In this document: positions 1 through 10,285 of the stretch, one piece after another | Layout: each line of letters starts with the position of its first letter | Position numbering within the stretch: the first letter of the stretch is position 1 | Made by a program: the position numbers and the translations under genes | Notes under the pieces: generated by a model | Databases searched by the model: none | The model's input: only the letters and a program-made list of their open reading frames with translations | What the model was told of the DNA's origin: nothing | NCBI GenBank assembly: GCA_019044685.2 | Contig: JAGTXX020000009.1 | Location: 1,860,001-1,924,000, forward strand | Direction of reading: 5' to 3' | DNA length: 64,000 bases | Source of the DNA: Nannochloris sp. 'desiccata' | Lineage: Eukaryota; Chlorophyta; Trebouxiophyceae; Chlorellales; Chlorellaceae

Positions 1-1706
1 TTGCTTGTACAGACTCTTCAGTCATATGCTGCTGTACCTGTACCTGTACCTGCTGCTGGTGCTGCTGTTGATGTTGTTGTCCAACACCTCCTCCGCCGAC
101 TGCAACTACTCCATTAGATGCCAAATTCATATCACTGCTGGAAAGGTAGGGGACAGTGCGTTGATTTCTTAAAGAGTAAGGAGCATCGACGCCAAAGCCA
201 CCAGGCTGCTGCTGTTGTTGATGATTGTATTGTTGCTGATTTTGCATCATGTTTTCGTGCTGCATACCGGGGTAATATCCTCTGTATAATGAGCTCCCAG
301 CAGCACCTTCAGGGCACATTGCGTGTGCCTGCATTATCACAACAGGGTCATCGGTACCAACACACTTGTTAACCATGGCAGGTTTTTTACGAGCATAGCG
401 TTCCAAATGGACATTACGTTTCTGCAGTTCTACAATAGCTTTTTCTTGTTCGGCTTTGGCTACCTCCATATCGAGTAAAGCTTGCCTAGCAGTGGCCAAT
501 TCTGCACGAAGCGTTCTGTTTTGAACACCAACTTCTTCTACTCTAGATTCTGCAAGTAAAGAGGCCATTTTTTCTGCTTCTTCACGCCAGTGTGCTGCAA
601 GATCTGATGCCTTTTCACCGTGCTCCAATACGCGCTCTGTATGCTGGGCAAACAACTCTTCTACTTGGTCACGAATGCTGGCAGTTTTTAGAGCGGTGTT
701 TTCTTCTTGAAGTTCATTGAATAAGGTCTGGAGCTCAACAAAGTTGCGGCGAGACTCTTCTAACATCTTCTCAGCGTGACTGGTTACGGGTAAAGGCGAG
801 AAGGTAAATGCTTGTGGGGGTGGCATCATAGGGAAGGTTGAATTTCTTGGTTGTTGCCTCGGTGGTGGCAGCATTGCTGCGGGTGGAGGGGCAACAGCAG
901 CAGCTGAAGGAGCAGGGGCACGAGCAGCAGGCATGTAGGGCTGTGACAGCTGTTTAGAGCGTTTTGCAGATTGCTCTGGAGAGAAGGTATTGTTTTCAAA
1001 TCCAGCTCCTGGGGCCAGGGTGCCAGAAACAATTTGCTTGACTGGTGTGAAATCAGCCGCTGGAGTCTTGCGCTTGGCGGAGATAGGGCGACCGGTTGTG
1101 GCCTTTGTAGCTGCTGTAGAGGGTTTACCCGGATTTTGAACTACTCCAGGGAGCCCTGGAACCTCCTTGGCTGCCGCAGGAGGCTTTGGCACAGCTGCTG
1201 GTTTGGATGTCTCGGGCTTGCGAAGTCCAGACACCTGGGGTGCTTTAGATTTGCGGTCCTCTGCGCATCAAATGTAATGATAAATATATTAGCTTTACTT
1301 TAATGATATGATTGCCGCAATTTAACTTCCTGACGCTTCTGCGATCAAACTCACCAATTGGGACAACCGTCAGGCCTGCGTTTCTGCCACGAGCTGGTTG
1401 GGCATCAGCCTTCTCACCAATTGTAGAAGGCTTCTTCTGCTTCGATTTCTTCTCGCCGGCAACCACAACCTTTTCCTTTTCCGACCCTTTGGAGGATTTT
1501 GAAGGTTTAGGCTTTGGAGCTGCTTTTTTATCTACAGCACCATTCTCCTTCTCGGCAGATCCAGGACTGCTTACTACTTTTTTAGATGCCTTTTTTGGCG
1601 GCGTCTGGGACTTGGTACTCTGAATTCCTTTGAGCCAAGCTGGCACCATCGATTCTTTGTTATTATAATCGACGGGCGCACGCTGGCGCGACACTCGGCC
1701 CGACAT
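1..1706 (-). CDS. Coiled-coil, Gln-rich protein of unknown function (3' end outside window)
   Basis: Two exons on the minus strand: exon 1 is 1706-1355 and exon 2 runs from 1260 to the window edge. The intron (1354-1261) has a GTGAGT donor and a GCAG acceptor, and joining restores the frame. The start ATG at 1706 opens with MSGRVSRQRAPVDY. About 537 residues are visible. The first 200 or so are basic and rich in Lys, Ser, Pro and Ala, as in nuclear or cytoskeleton-binding proteins. Residues about 280-400 form heptad-like Glu/Leu/Ala-rich coiled coils. After that comes a Gln/His/Val-rich tail encoded by CAG/CAA runs near 1-80, still open at the edge. I see no catalytic motif and do not recognise the family. 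A structural or microtubule-associated role is only a guess from composition. Confidence 0.7.
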
Positions 1707-1949
1707 CTTGTCAAAGGCCGTGTGTAAAAAGTGATAAAGTAGAGAATAAATATGGTAAAGATGATTTGATGGCAATTGTTTTAATTTTACCACGCTCGAA
1801 ATTTAAAATCAGCTTTCCTAATAAGAACTAATCAGCTTTCCACCTAACCCTAAGAAGAAGAACCCTCATCTTCTCGTTTTAGTTGCAGCAATTTTTCATT
1901 CTAAAACTAGCAGGTGATGTTACATAAAATTGACACTAAATTGAACGTG

Positions 1950-3653
1950 CTATTGCTGCCCTGGTGCCTGGGCAGCTGCAAGAATGCGCTGGGCAGGGGA
2001 CAAACCCCCTCCTCCCGCTCCCCCTGGCACGCCATCAATATTCTCACTGCTCACACTTTGCCGCCGTGATTCCAACTCGTCTGCATCTAATCTGGGCAAT
2101 TCGGCCAACAATTCATACGGTGCTACTTGATTGAATCCATCTTCCCACCCAATTTGGGCTGCATAATTGCCTACGGGTGAAATTGTTGCAGGGGCTATGC
2201 CTTCAGGAATAGACTCATCCTTTAAGATTTTCTCCCCAGTCCACTCATTAATAGATGCTGCGGAAGTGTCGTTGCGTCTCACTACTGCCGGGTCGAGTGC
2301 AAACTCTTGTTCAGGGCCATCACCAGGTAATCTCACCACCAACGCCCTAAGCTCAGAATCGTAGCGTACTGCATTCTGAGGTGCCCTTCTTAATTTAGAA
2401 ACTTCTCTCACGACTGAAGCACCGAGTTCGAAGTATGATTGTGCTGTGCTGCCTGTAGGGTCGTTGACTACTAATGGTTTGCCACCATCTCCAGCGGCCG
2501 AGAGATCAGGCACGATTGGGAATCGTACAAGATTAGGAAGACCAAATTCTCTTTGAATCCTCTCTCCAGAACCTTGCCCGAAAGGATAATACCTCTTTCC
2601 ATCATCACCATCAAAATAACTCATATTTTCCACAACAGCAACACAAGGTACGGCTAATTTAGCAAACATTCGAATTCCTTTAGCAACATCGATAAATGCT
2701 AATTTTTGAGGCGTCGTCACAATCACAGCAGCTGAAAATGATACACTCTGACATAAAGTCAATTGAATATCACCAGTACCGGGTGGGAAATCAACCACCA
2801 AGTAATCCAAGTCATCCCAATCAGTCGTAGTCAATAACTGCTGGATCAAGCCAGATACCATGGGCCCTCGCATAATCGCACTCCCCTGTCCAGCAAATCC
2901 AAATGACACAGCCTTGACACCTTCATACTCTACGGGACTAATAGCTTTGGTTTCTGAGTTCATTTGCAGAACACGAATCTCTGGTGAAATCATCGTCGGT
3001 AATGAAGGACCATAGACATCTGCATCGAAAATTCCAACTTTAGCCCCCATTTGCGCCAAAGTAAATGCTAAATTCACTGCAGTGGTAGATTTTCCAACCC
3101 CCCCTTTGCATGAAGAAACAGCAATTATGTGAGCGACGCTGCGAAGACCGTCTGGTCTGCCATCATCCGGAAGTAACGGTGCTGGAGGACGGGCATCCAT
3201 TTTTAAGTTCACAGTGTTCACCCAAGAAAGTGCTTCGATATTCGCACGTGCTTCTTTCTCGAAATCGTCTTTAATAGGACATGCTGGGGTAGTCAATTCC
3301 ATCCTAAAGGAGACGCTACCGTTAGTGGAATCGATTTCCAAGTCTTTGATAAAACCACAATCGACAATATTCATTCCAAAGTCGGGATCGATAATTTTTG
3401 AAAGAGCGGCTAATACTTCACTCTCTGCTGAGTTGATAGCAGCTACTGATGTATCAGAAGCACGTGGACAGCTTAGATAGGTCCTGCTGTTCTTCTCTAA
3501 TTTTCTTGAAGATATAACGGCAGGGGCGGTGGCGGTGGCGATGACAATACCTCCATGAATTGGTCTGTGGAGAGCAGCATTATGGGCTGGCTTGGTCACC
3601 CCTTGAACCGAGGTCCTACTCGCGATAATACTGATTGCGGCACGCAGCTGCAT
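1950..3653 (-). CDS. HCF101: HCF101, plastid Mrp/NBP35-type Fe-S cluster carrier ATPase
   Basis: Single-exon 567-residue protein. In this family it binds a [4Fe-4S] cluster and passes it to photosystem I and ferredoxin-thioredoxin reductase in the chloroplast stroma. Domains in order: a basic, Ser/Ala-rich N-terminus of about 65 residues that fits a transit peptide; a MIP18/DUF59 domain at about 76-155; an Mrp-type P-loop domain with the deviant Walker A CKGGVGKST at about 182-190; and a C-terminal DUF971 domain from about residue 430, containing RRNDTSAASINEW and IGWEDGF. This three-domain order separates HCF101 from cytosolic NBP35 and mitochondrial IND1. The frame is open upstream to a TTG at 3668, but the first ATG is at 3653 and is chosen here. 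The motif before KRYYPFG reads NMSYFDG, as in bacterial Mrp. It faces GET3 across about 310 bp. Confidence 0.95.
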   Translation of the reverse strand: MQLRAAISIIASRTSVQGVTKPAHNAALHRPIHGGIVIATATAPAVISSRKLEKNSRTYLSCPRASDTSVAAINSAESEVLAALSKIIDPDFGMNIVDCGFIKDLEIDSTNGSVSFRMELTTPACPIKDDFEKEARANIEALSWVNTVNLKMDARPPAPLLPDDGRPDGLRSVAHIIAVSSCKGGVGKSTTAVNLAFTLAQMGAKVGIFDADVYGPSLPTMISPEIRVLQMNSETKAISPVEYEGVKAVSFGFAGQGSAIMRGPMVSGLIQQLLTTTDWDDLDYLVVDFPPGTGDIQLTLCQSVSFSAAVIVTTPQKLAFIDVAKGIRMFAKLAVPCVAVVENMSYFDGDDGKRYYPFGQGSGERIQREFGLPNLVRFPIVPDLSAAGDGGKPLVVNDPTGSTAQSYFELGASVVREVSKLRRAPQNAVRYDSELRALVVRLPGDGPEQEFALDPAVVRRNDTSAASINEWTGEKILKDESIPEGIAPATISPVGNYAAQIGWEDGFNQVAPYELLAELPRLDADELESRRQSVSSENIDGVPGGAGGGGLSPAQRILAAAQAPGQQ

Positions 3654-3966
3654 TGCGAGTATGGGCAACTTGGTTTAAAACGTAGAATCAAGGATTAATT
3701 AAAGATAAACAAGGTCCATCCAGCCTTGTGGCGACTCTGGGGGTATATAGGATAAATATAGTTTTCGCAATATAACTTAATGTCAATTGGCGTTAGAAAA
3801 TGAGCACATTGAAGGAGATTTCGTGCTTTGATGGAGGCAATTCTAAAACTTTTCAAATAAGTTATCCTTTCCCTGCTGGCATGTTACTATTATTCTTTAA
3901 TGCGTTTTCAGCTTACGTGCACATCCATACTGCATTTGTTGACTTCACCCCTAGAAAATATACATC
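3654..3966. promoter_or_regulatory. Divergent promoter region between HCF101 and GET3
   Basis: This 313-bp gap separates the two start codons of oppositely transcribed genes, so both promoters must lie here or inside the genes. A TATA-like tatata lies at 3744-3749, about 90 bp from the HCF101 ATG and 220 bp from the GET3 ATG. Several short upstream ATGs precede GET3, including one at 3800 opening a 64-codon frame that stops at 3994 and overlaps the GET3 start in another frame. It could act as an upstream ORF if transcription starts before it. No other motif is clear. Confidence 0.4.
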
Positions 3967-5190
3967 ATGGCAGCAGCCGACTCACAATATGTAGATGCTG
4001 AAGATCTTGAGGCCACGCTTGACAACGTTTTAGACCAAACTTCCTTGAAATGGATCTTTGTTGGGGGCAAGGGTGGAGTGGGTAAGACCACTACTTCGTG
4101 CAGCTTGGCTGTTCAGCTTGCAGCTGTTCGTGAAAGTGTTTTGATCATTTCCACTGATCCAGCACACAATTTAAGTGACGCTTTTAGACAGAAATTTACT
4201 CGCCACCCTACATTAATTGAAGGTTTCACAAACCTATATGCGATGGTACGAATAAAGTGGCTTGAATAAGTTTAACTTCACTTCCAGATTTCAATCAGCA
4301 ATAATCAACCTTCTCACCGTCTTTGAGTCTCCTCACGAATTTTTTCTCCTCCCCTTTTTCTCTTTCCACGTTTACAGGAAGTCGACCCTACCCCTGATAC
4401 AACTGAACTTGAAGCCATTGAAGGCATGGCCGAAGCAGGTTCCTTCATCACAGATATCTCCACTTCAATCCCAGGCATTGACGAAGCGATGAGTTTTGCA
4501 GAAGTGATGAAACAAGTCCAATCAATGGATTACTCCTGCATTGTGTTCGATACAGCACCGACAGGCCATACTTTAAGGTTATTACAATTCCCTACCACTT
4601 TAGAGAAAGGATTAGGCAAATTAATGAGCTTAAAAGAACAGTTTGGAGGGATTTTATCGACCGCATCTTCCATGTTGGCTGGGCCAGGAAGTGACGATGT
4701 AATTGAGCAAGCAATGTCTAAATTGGAGCAATTAAAGGCTATTGTAGAAGAAGTCAATGCACAATTCAAAGACCCAGAGCTAACTACATTTGTCTGTGTA
4801 TGTATCCCGGAGTTTTTATCGTTGTACGAGACAGAGAGGCTCGTACAAGAGCTTGCACGATTTGAAATCGATTGCCGTAACGTGGTTATTAATCAAATTA
4901 TATTTCCTGAAGAAATTGGGACGTCAAAATTACTGGCTGCACGTGTGAAAATGCAGCAAAAGTATTTGGATCAGTTCTATGATCTTTATGAAGATTTCCA
5001 TATAGTGAAAATGCCTCTTCTGGAAGAAGAAGTGAGGGGTTCAGAGGCGTTGAGATCGTTCTCAAGATTTTTAATTGAGCCGTATGCGGCACAGAATAAC
5101 GTGGCTGCGACGAAAAAGGAGTTGGAAGAGGAGGCTACAAGGTTGAAAGAACAGTTGGACGCTGTGGAAACGAAATTAAAGGGGCTTTGA
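3967..5190 (+). CDS. GET3: GET3/TRC40 tail-anchored protein targeting ATPase
   Basis: Two exons (3967-4245 and 4378-5190) encode 363 residues. The intron is GTACGA to TTACAG, phase 0. GET3 is the cytosolic dimeric ATPase that carries tail-anchored membrane proteins to the ER GET1/GET2 receptor. The deviant Walker [11 protein letters not shown] is at residues 33-42 and the switch [13 protein letters not shown] at about 62-73. The later [13 protein letters not shown] stretch and the [13 protein letters not shown] helix match the client-binding insert of true GET3. No plastid or mitochondrial presequence precedes the core, so this looks like the cytosolic paralogue. The zinc-binding CxxC of fungal and animal GET3, expected just before [10 protein letters not shown], is absent here. 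The length is normal for the family. Confidence 0.95.
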
Positions 5191-5647
5191 AGTTGGAAAT
5201 TCAAGGCTTGCTTTTTTTTTTCCCGACTCGGAGGGTTGGGTGCAGCAGTAGTAATTTGGATGTAGAGATAGAGATAACCGAGGAAGAAAGAATGGGGATT
5301 ATATTAACGCCAGCTGAAGTGCTGTATAATGCCGATTTTTAAGGAGAATACCTATTTTGTTTTTTTACTGCTGTTGCCTGAAATGTAAGAAATGATGTGC
5401 AGTGCAGTTATCAAATATATATGTGAAGAAAGAATATCACTGCAGACCTTACTGCTAGTCAACCCTTCCATGCTGTGCTATGCCAAACAATGCTAAACGG
5501 CAACTGCTGACGCAGCACCAAATCGAGAACCCGCCAGAAGTTTTCTGGACTGTCGTTAAGACCGTGGTCGTCTGAAACTTTTATGTCATTCTTACTATCT
5601 TTTACTCATAATTCGCTTTATTGCGTATCTTCTATCACTAACTCATT
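5191..5647. other. Intergenic region, GET3 3' side to plastid membrane protein 5' side
   Basis: AT-rich with T runs just after the GET3 stop (5211-5221). A tgtaa, the polyadenylation signal typical of chlorophyte green algae, occurs near 5384-5388. The second half should hold the promoter and 5' leader of the next gene. I see no ORF, RNA gene or repeat. Confidence 0.5.
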
Positions 5648-6218
5648 ATGAACGCAGTCGCTCTTGGTCAAACTCGCCCTAAGATCGCTTTTTCGAGGTC
5701 GGCAATTGCATCTCAACCCAAGACACTGCGTGGACGTCGTTACCCTTTTGTAGTGCGCGCCAGTGACGACGAGGATATTATCCCCGTAATCAGTGGCCAC
5801 CGCAAAAACGGGTTTACTTCCAGCGAACTTGACCAACTTCGCCATCCTCACCTCATTGGCGGACAAAGCATTGGAGAAGAATTAGCTTTAATTCGACAAA
5901 AGTATCTCGAAGCCGAGGCTGCTGCTGAATCTAGGGTTGCTGAAAAGCTATCTTCTGATCAATGGTAAGAAATGAGAAAGTTTCTCTCTTTCCTTCCAGA
6001 ACATTCCTTCTCATGTACATATTGACAATCCCGCTTGATTCACTGACTTGTCTTTTACCCTTTTACCATTTAGGGATGGAGACGTTTGGGTGGGTAGCCG
6101 TTGGAATACACTATCAATCATTTCTTTGATCTCCATGGTTTCTACTGCGGGTGTTGGCTTATTCGCTTGGCTCAGCTACGGCGTCTATTGGGGAATCACG
6201 CCTGAATTGTACATGTAA
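5648..6218 (+). CDS. Small plastid-targeted single-span membrane protein, family not recognised
   Basis: Two exons (5648-5964 and 6074-6218) encode 153 residues. The intron GTAAGA to TTTAG splits the Trp codon before GDVWVGSRWN. The first 40 or so residues are Ser/Arg/Ala-rich with almost no acid, then a sharp change to DDEDII, which fits a chloroplast transit peptide cleaved near VRAS. A short acidic/helical middle (IGEELALIRQKYLEAEAAAES) follows, then one hydrophobic span of about 25 residues (IISLISMVSTAGVGLFAWLSY) and a 12-residue tail with conserved-looking aromatic residues. This is the layout of small thylakoid assembly or accessory proteins. I cannot name the family, so a thylakoid role is inference from targeting and topology only. 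Confidence 0.75.
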
Positions 6219-6586
6219 TTTTCAAACCTGAATTATTCTGGCTTTTTTGGTTTTCCCAAATAGAAATTTGAACTTCAACCCACGACAATACACCCATACA
6301 ATTTAAAAATTAGCTTTTGATTGATATATGTGAGTAGAGTGTCTGAGTATTTTATTTTTATTTTCTTGGCCTGACGACGGCTGCATTCCCCCCTTCCCTT
6401 TTTCTCTTGTACAACCTGCTGAATGTAAGAAACATTAAGGTAAAAAAATCATCTATTCAGATTAGAGAACTAAATAAGTACTGGTAATCCAACTCTAGGT
6501 AGCACACACAATTAAAAAATAGGAAAAACGCGGGGAGAAATAAAATTAATATCAACTGAGCAGAATTTGAGAGAGCGTGCTACTCT
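6219..6586. other. Intergenic region between convergent 3' ends
   Basis: About 370 bp between the stop codons of a plus-strand and a minus-strand gene. It is AT-rich with a tgtaa at 6424-6428 and several A/T runs, as expected for two 3' untranslated regions that may overlap. Nothing else seen. Confidence 0.5.
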
Positions 6587-9500
6587 TCATACTGCATCCA
6601 TCTCTGGAGGGACACCACCAATGCCAGCCTCAGCTGCGCCCTCTTCATCACCACCATCATCAACAAGGCCACCAGTACTACTTACAAGACTTCCCCGTTG
6701 ACTCTCAAAAATAAAATCTGGTCTCATAGTATTAACCGCCTCATCCCTTAATGCACTCCCCAAAGCAGCTTGCAACGTCGGCATTCTATGATGGTGTAGC
6801 ATATTAAACGCTAATATGAGACCTTCAGCCATTAAATCTTCTCCAGAAACCCAAACAGCATCCCAAACATCATTTTTCCCAGTTTTGCCCTTTTCACCCG
6901 CTGCGGCAAAGGGACGTAAATGAATAATTTTACCTGGAGGGTATACGTCTCGTTTATCTGCGTCTTTAGAGTGCAATTTCGAGCTTGCGACGTATTTTTT
7001 CAACGCTTCCTGCGCTTCAGGGCCGATATCGTCAAAGGCGCAAAAAGTAGGCGGCGTGGTATCTGGATTTTTTCTCCGACGTAAAATAGCATCAGTTAAA
7101 ATCGCTAATTTAGGCCGTTTACACCGTGCTAAAGCCAGAACCATGTCATCTACAATTCTCTGTGTATTAGGGAAACTCGTACGTGTAATTGCATCACATC
7201 CTACCACCACAGAAGTACAAAATTGTTTTGAAACTTCCGCTAGTGCCGGAGAAATTAATCCACCAGGCACACAGAACGTATAGCATTGTAACGTAGGAAA
7301 GTATTGACGTAGTTCAAATGACATCATACACGCAACTGCTGCACCCAGAGAATGCCCGGTTACCACAACATTCCAGCCTTGATTGTTTAGTGCCTCATCC
7401 ACGACAGATTGCGCTCTATTTAAGTCGAGGTCAACTTTGTCATCATCACCTAGAGTACGTAATCGATGTAGAATTTTATTATTTGAGGCGGATTTGTCTG
7501 CGATTTTACTGCCTTGGCGCACAAATTCAGCAGTTTTTGTGCGATTTAAAACAACAGAGGAAGGCTTAGGGGCAGAAGTCGGTGCAAAAGGCGGTTGAGG
7601 TGATGACCCATGCTGTTGGTCAACACCATTCGTACCGGTACTAGTACTAGTACTGACATTCGTACTACCATTACCACTATGCCTACCACTTGCAGTCTTC
7701 ATCATTGCAGCTAACAACCCTTTTTCTTCTAAATCCTTTAGTACAGCCTTTGTTGAAGAAAGTATCCCCGCATGCGCGTACATCGGCGCCTTGCCACCAA
7801 TTTGGTCTTTAACCCACTCAGGCATAATATCACTGGCGTCAACAGGGTTACCAAGTAAATCCGTGATTAAATCGTCAAATCCCACGGTTCCACGGACAGA
7901 AACGACCACAGAGCGGGTAGGGCGGTGTAAAACCACCATGTAGGGCAAGACGCCAAACGCAGCACAAGTATAAGAAACATAAAGTAAATCGCTTGGTTCG
8001 ATGCCAGTGAGGTCTAGAATAGCATTGAAATTACGTTTTCTGAAATGGGAATCAAAGCCCAAGGGCTTACGACAGGGTGAACAGAATGCACAGGATAATA
8101 ACGAGTCGTACGTTTTATTAACACATCCAGAACTTTCAGAGGCATAGGCCCACTTTACAGTTTGGAGTCCATAAGCAGCTTTAGCAAACCAGGATAAATC
8201 CAATGCCTTCTGTAATGACGGTTTGTCAACAGGTGGTTTCTGGCCTAGACCGTACAATATCGCAGCTTCGTAGGAAGTAACAGGGAGGCGGGTTGATAAA
8301 GAGTGCAGGGTCACTGGAGTTGTTAAAGGACGGGTGTGTTCATCTACTACTAGTTTCTTTTTAAGAGCGGATTCTGTGAGAGATATAGAAGTGGTAGCAG
8401 CCTGAGTCAGTGAAATGGAGGGTTTTAACGACACCAGACGGACAAAGCTATGTGCGATCGCGGGTGGGGTATAGACGATACTTCGTTTTCGACCACCACC
8501 GGGAGAACGACCCGAGGAAATTTGTGCAGAGGAAGCTGATGTAATTTTTGCTACATCTATTGTTGCTGGAGACGTATTAGCGTTGCTCTGATGATAATCG
8601 CTAGTACTACTGGTTTGCGTATTTTCAGCAATTGTGTCGAAGGGCGAGGGGGGAAGCTCAGCGAAATGGACTTTGGAAACAGAGCGAGCAATCCCCGTAG
8701 CATCAGCACCAGAAGAAGTTGTAGTGGTAGTTTCATTAATGATACTGCCAGCACTCCCTATATTAGTGCTGCTATTGTCATTTTCATCTTTATCAATACT
8801 ACTAATCACTACTTGATTACCGCCACCACCCCCACCGCCACCACCCCCATCAGAACTACCAGACCCCATCGTGTCTGGAATACCATCAGGTTCTTCTAAA
8901 GTAGCTACCAAATCAACATCATCTCTCCTATGAAACCAATTTCTAAATCTATCAGCAGAGTTTCTAAATAACGCAGCACAGCATGCTTTCATTTTCGAAG
9001 ACGCCTTCCGTGGGGATGGCTCCACACCATTTTCTTTTAATATCTCTAAAACGTGAGAATGGCGCCGTATTCGCTGCCTTTCAGAGACTAAATACACGCC
9101 TAAGAACTGATCTGTAGGGTCTAGATCAATACCACCAAAGAGCATGTGTAGTAAAGAACCAATTTCCTTTGCTGCTGTGGTACCACCTTCCGTCTCAGCT
9201 TCCTCTAAGTTTTTATGACAGCCTAAAAATCTACCAAATCCTCTCGTAAGCCCCGTCCAAGCCTCTTCATTTTCAAAATTCTGCCATGCATTAAAGGCAA
9301 TATAAACCACCAATGCTTGAACAGCTAAGATTGCCCAAGACGCATAGACGGTCGCTAGATATGCCTTCTTTCTATTTCCAGCATCTGGAATATTGATCAT
9401 AGTCCTCCAATCTGTGCATTGATCACCATATGTGATCATTTGTTGGCACTGCGCGTCAAAACATTTAAACCAGGGTGCATCGCTCCCAGCAGTGGTATTT

Positions 9501-10285
9501 GTGTGTGTGACATTGAGAGCACGCAGGATGTACAATTCATATGATAGCGTGAGATTATCTTGTTGTTTTTGCCATTCTTCCACTAATTCATCATTTTCAA
9601 CTGCACCTTCACCGAATGCTTTGACCAAAAAATGGTCGAATGCCTTAGACTGGAATTTCACGTTGTTAGCGCATTGGTAGGTTGCAGGATCGATTGTTCT
9701 GAAATAAGGGTTTAGAATATACTCGTTATCCTTATCAGTCTCGTATTTAGGGTTGGGTTCAGAGTATTCGTAATAATTAATAAACGCTGTAGCTGCGTAA
9801 TCAACCCATCCTGTAAAACATTTAGTAAATTGTTGTCCACGATCCCAAATTGCAAGGCAGGATGGGGAAAGTGCCACATCACCAGTCCTATCAACAGTGC
9901 ATGCTGCAGGGATGACAGATTGACTGTATTCGCACGGATTTCCACTCCAGCATGATTGACCAACGCTATTAGCTTCCCCCAGGTAGGTGGCAAAACAAGT
10001 TATACCTAAGATAAGCAGCCAAAAGATCACCACGAGATGGAGTAAAGGGTTGACAGCACGCCGGCGTTTGGCTTCCAATGGACCACCTCTGAGCCCGAAT
10101 ATCATGACGGCGATTTCAATAAAGAAGCTAATTGTGTAAAGAGCTAGAATTGAAAATAAGGTGAAGCGGACTTTGAATTTTTCATTGCACTCGTAGTCGC
10201 TGCTCTCTGTCGTACCAGTCAGAATTAAGAGTGGGACAACGAATGCAAGATGGAAAAGTGCCAGGAAGCCCGCGAGCAAGGGCAT
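6587..10285 (-). CDS. sn1-specific diacylglycerol lipase-like, four-span membrane lipase
   Basis: Single exon, 1,232 residues from the ATG at 10285; the open frame extends to a TTG at 10318, which is not used. Three hydrophobic spans lie within the first about 105 residues (starting MPLLAGFLALFHLAFVVPLL) and a fourth near 315-340, with a Cys-rich luminal loop between the third and fourth. This is the topology of animal DAGL alpha/beta. A long polar middle holds Gly (ten in a row) and Ser/Thr runs. The class 3 lipase core holds the nucleophile in TGHSLGAA at Ser979, a likely catalytic Asp in VVVGCDAI and a likely His near MLHHHRMP. It should hydrolyse diacylglycerol to monoacylglycerol at a membrane. 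A Gln/Gly/Ser/Thr-rich insert lies inside the lipase domain just before the nucleophile, as in DAGL regulatory loops. Substrate is inferred from family. Confidence 0.85.
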   Translation of the reverse strand: MPLLAGFLALFHLAFVVPLLILTGTTESSDYECNEKFKVRFTLFSILALYTISFFIEIAVMIFGLRGGPLEAKRRRAVNPLLHLVVIFWLLILGITCFATYLGEANSVGQSCWSGNPCEYSQSVIPAACTVDRTGDVALSPSCLAIWDRGQQFTKCFTGWVDYAATAFINYYEYSEPNPKYETDKDNEYILNPYFRTIDPATYQCANNVKFQSKAFDHFLVKAFGEGAVENDELVEEWQKQQDNLTLSYELYILRALNVTHTNTTAGSDAPWFKCFDAQCQQMITYGDQCTDWRTMINIPDAGNRKKAYLATVYASWAILAVQALVVYIAFNAWQNFENEEAWTGLTRGFGRFLGCHKNLEEAETEGGTTAAKEIGSLLHMLFGGIDLDPTDQFLGVYLVSERQRIRRHSHVLEILKENGVEPSPRKASSKMKACCAALFRNSADRFRNWFHRRDDVDLVATLEEPDGIPDTMGSGSSDGGGGGGGGGGNQVVISSIDKDENDNSSTNIGSAGSIINETTTTTSSGADATGIARSVSKVHFAELPPSPFDTIAENTQTSSTSDYHQSNANTSPATIDVAKITSASSAQISSGRSPGGGRKRSIVYTPPAIAHSFVRLVSLKPSISLTQAATTSISLTESALKKKLVVDEHTRPLTTPVTLHSLSTRLPVTSYEAAILYGLGQKPPVDKPSLQKALDLSWFAKAAYGLQTVKWAYASESSGCVNKTYDSLLSCAFCSPCRKPLGFDSHFRKRNFNAILDLTGIEPSDLLYVSYTCAAFGVLPYMVVLHRPTRSVVVSVRGTVGFDDLITDLLGNPVDASDIMPEWVKDQIGGKAPMYAHAGILSSTKAVLKDLEEKGLLAAMMKTASGRHSGNGSTNVSTSTSTGTNGVDQQHGSSPQPPFAPTSAPKPSSVVLNRTKTAEFVRQGSKIADKSASNNKILHRLRTLGDDDKVDLDLNRAQSVVDEALNNQGWNVVVTGHSLGAAVACMMSFELRQYFPTLQCYTFCVPGGLISPALAEVSKQFCTSVVVGCDAITRTSFPNTQRIVDDMVLALARCKRPKLAILTDAILRRRKNPDTTPPTFCAFDDIGPEAQEALKKYVASSKLHSKDADKRDVYPPGKIIHLRPFAAAGEKGKTGKNDVWDAVWVSGEDLMAEGLILAFNMLHHHRMPTLQAALGSALRDEAVNTMRPDFIFESQRGSLVSSTGGLVDDGGDEEGAAEAGIGGVPPEMDAV

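Noticed and set aside
1840..1860. Telomere-like cctaaccctaa
   Set aside because: A single short match, not a tandem array.
3800..3994. 64-codon frame upstream of GET3
   Set aside because: Overlaps the GET3 start in another frame and has no homology signal; at most an upstream ORF.
8557..8899. Frames on both strands inside the DAGL-like gene
   Set aside because: Shadows of low-complexity Gly/Ser/Thr coding DNA.
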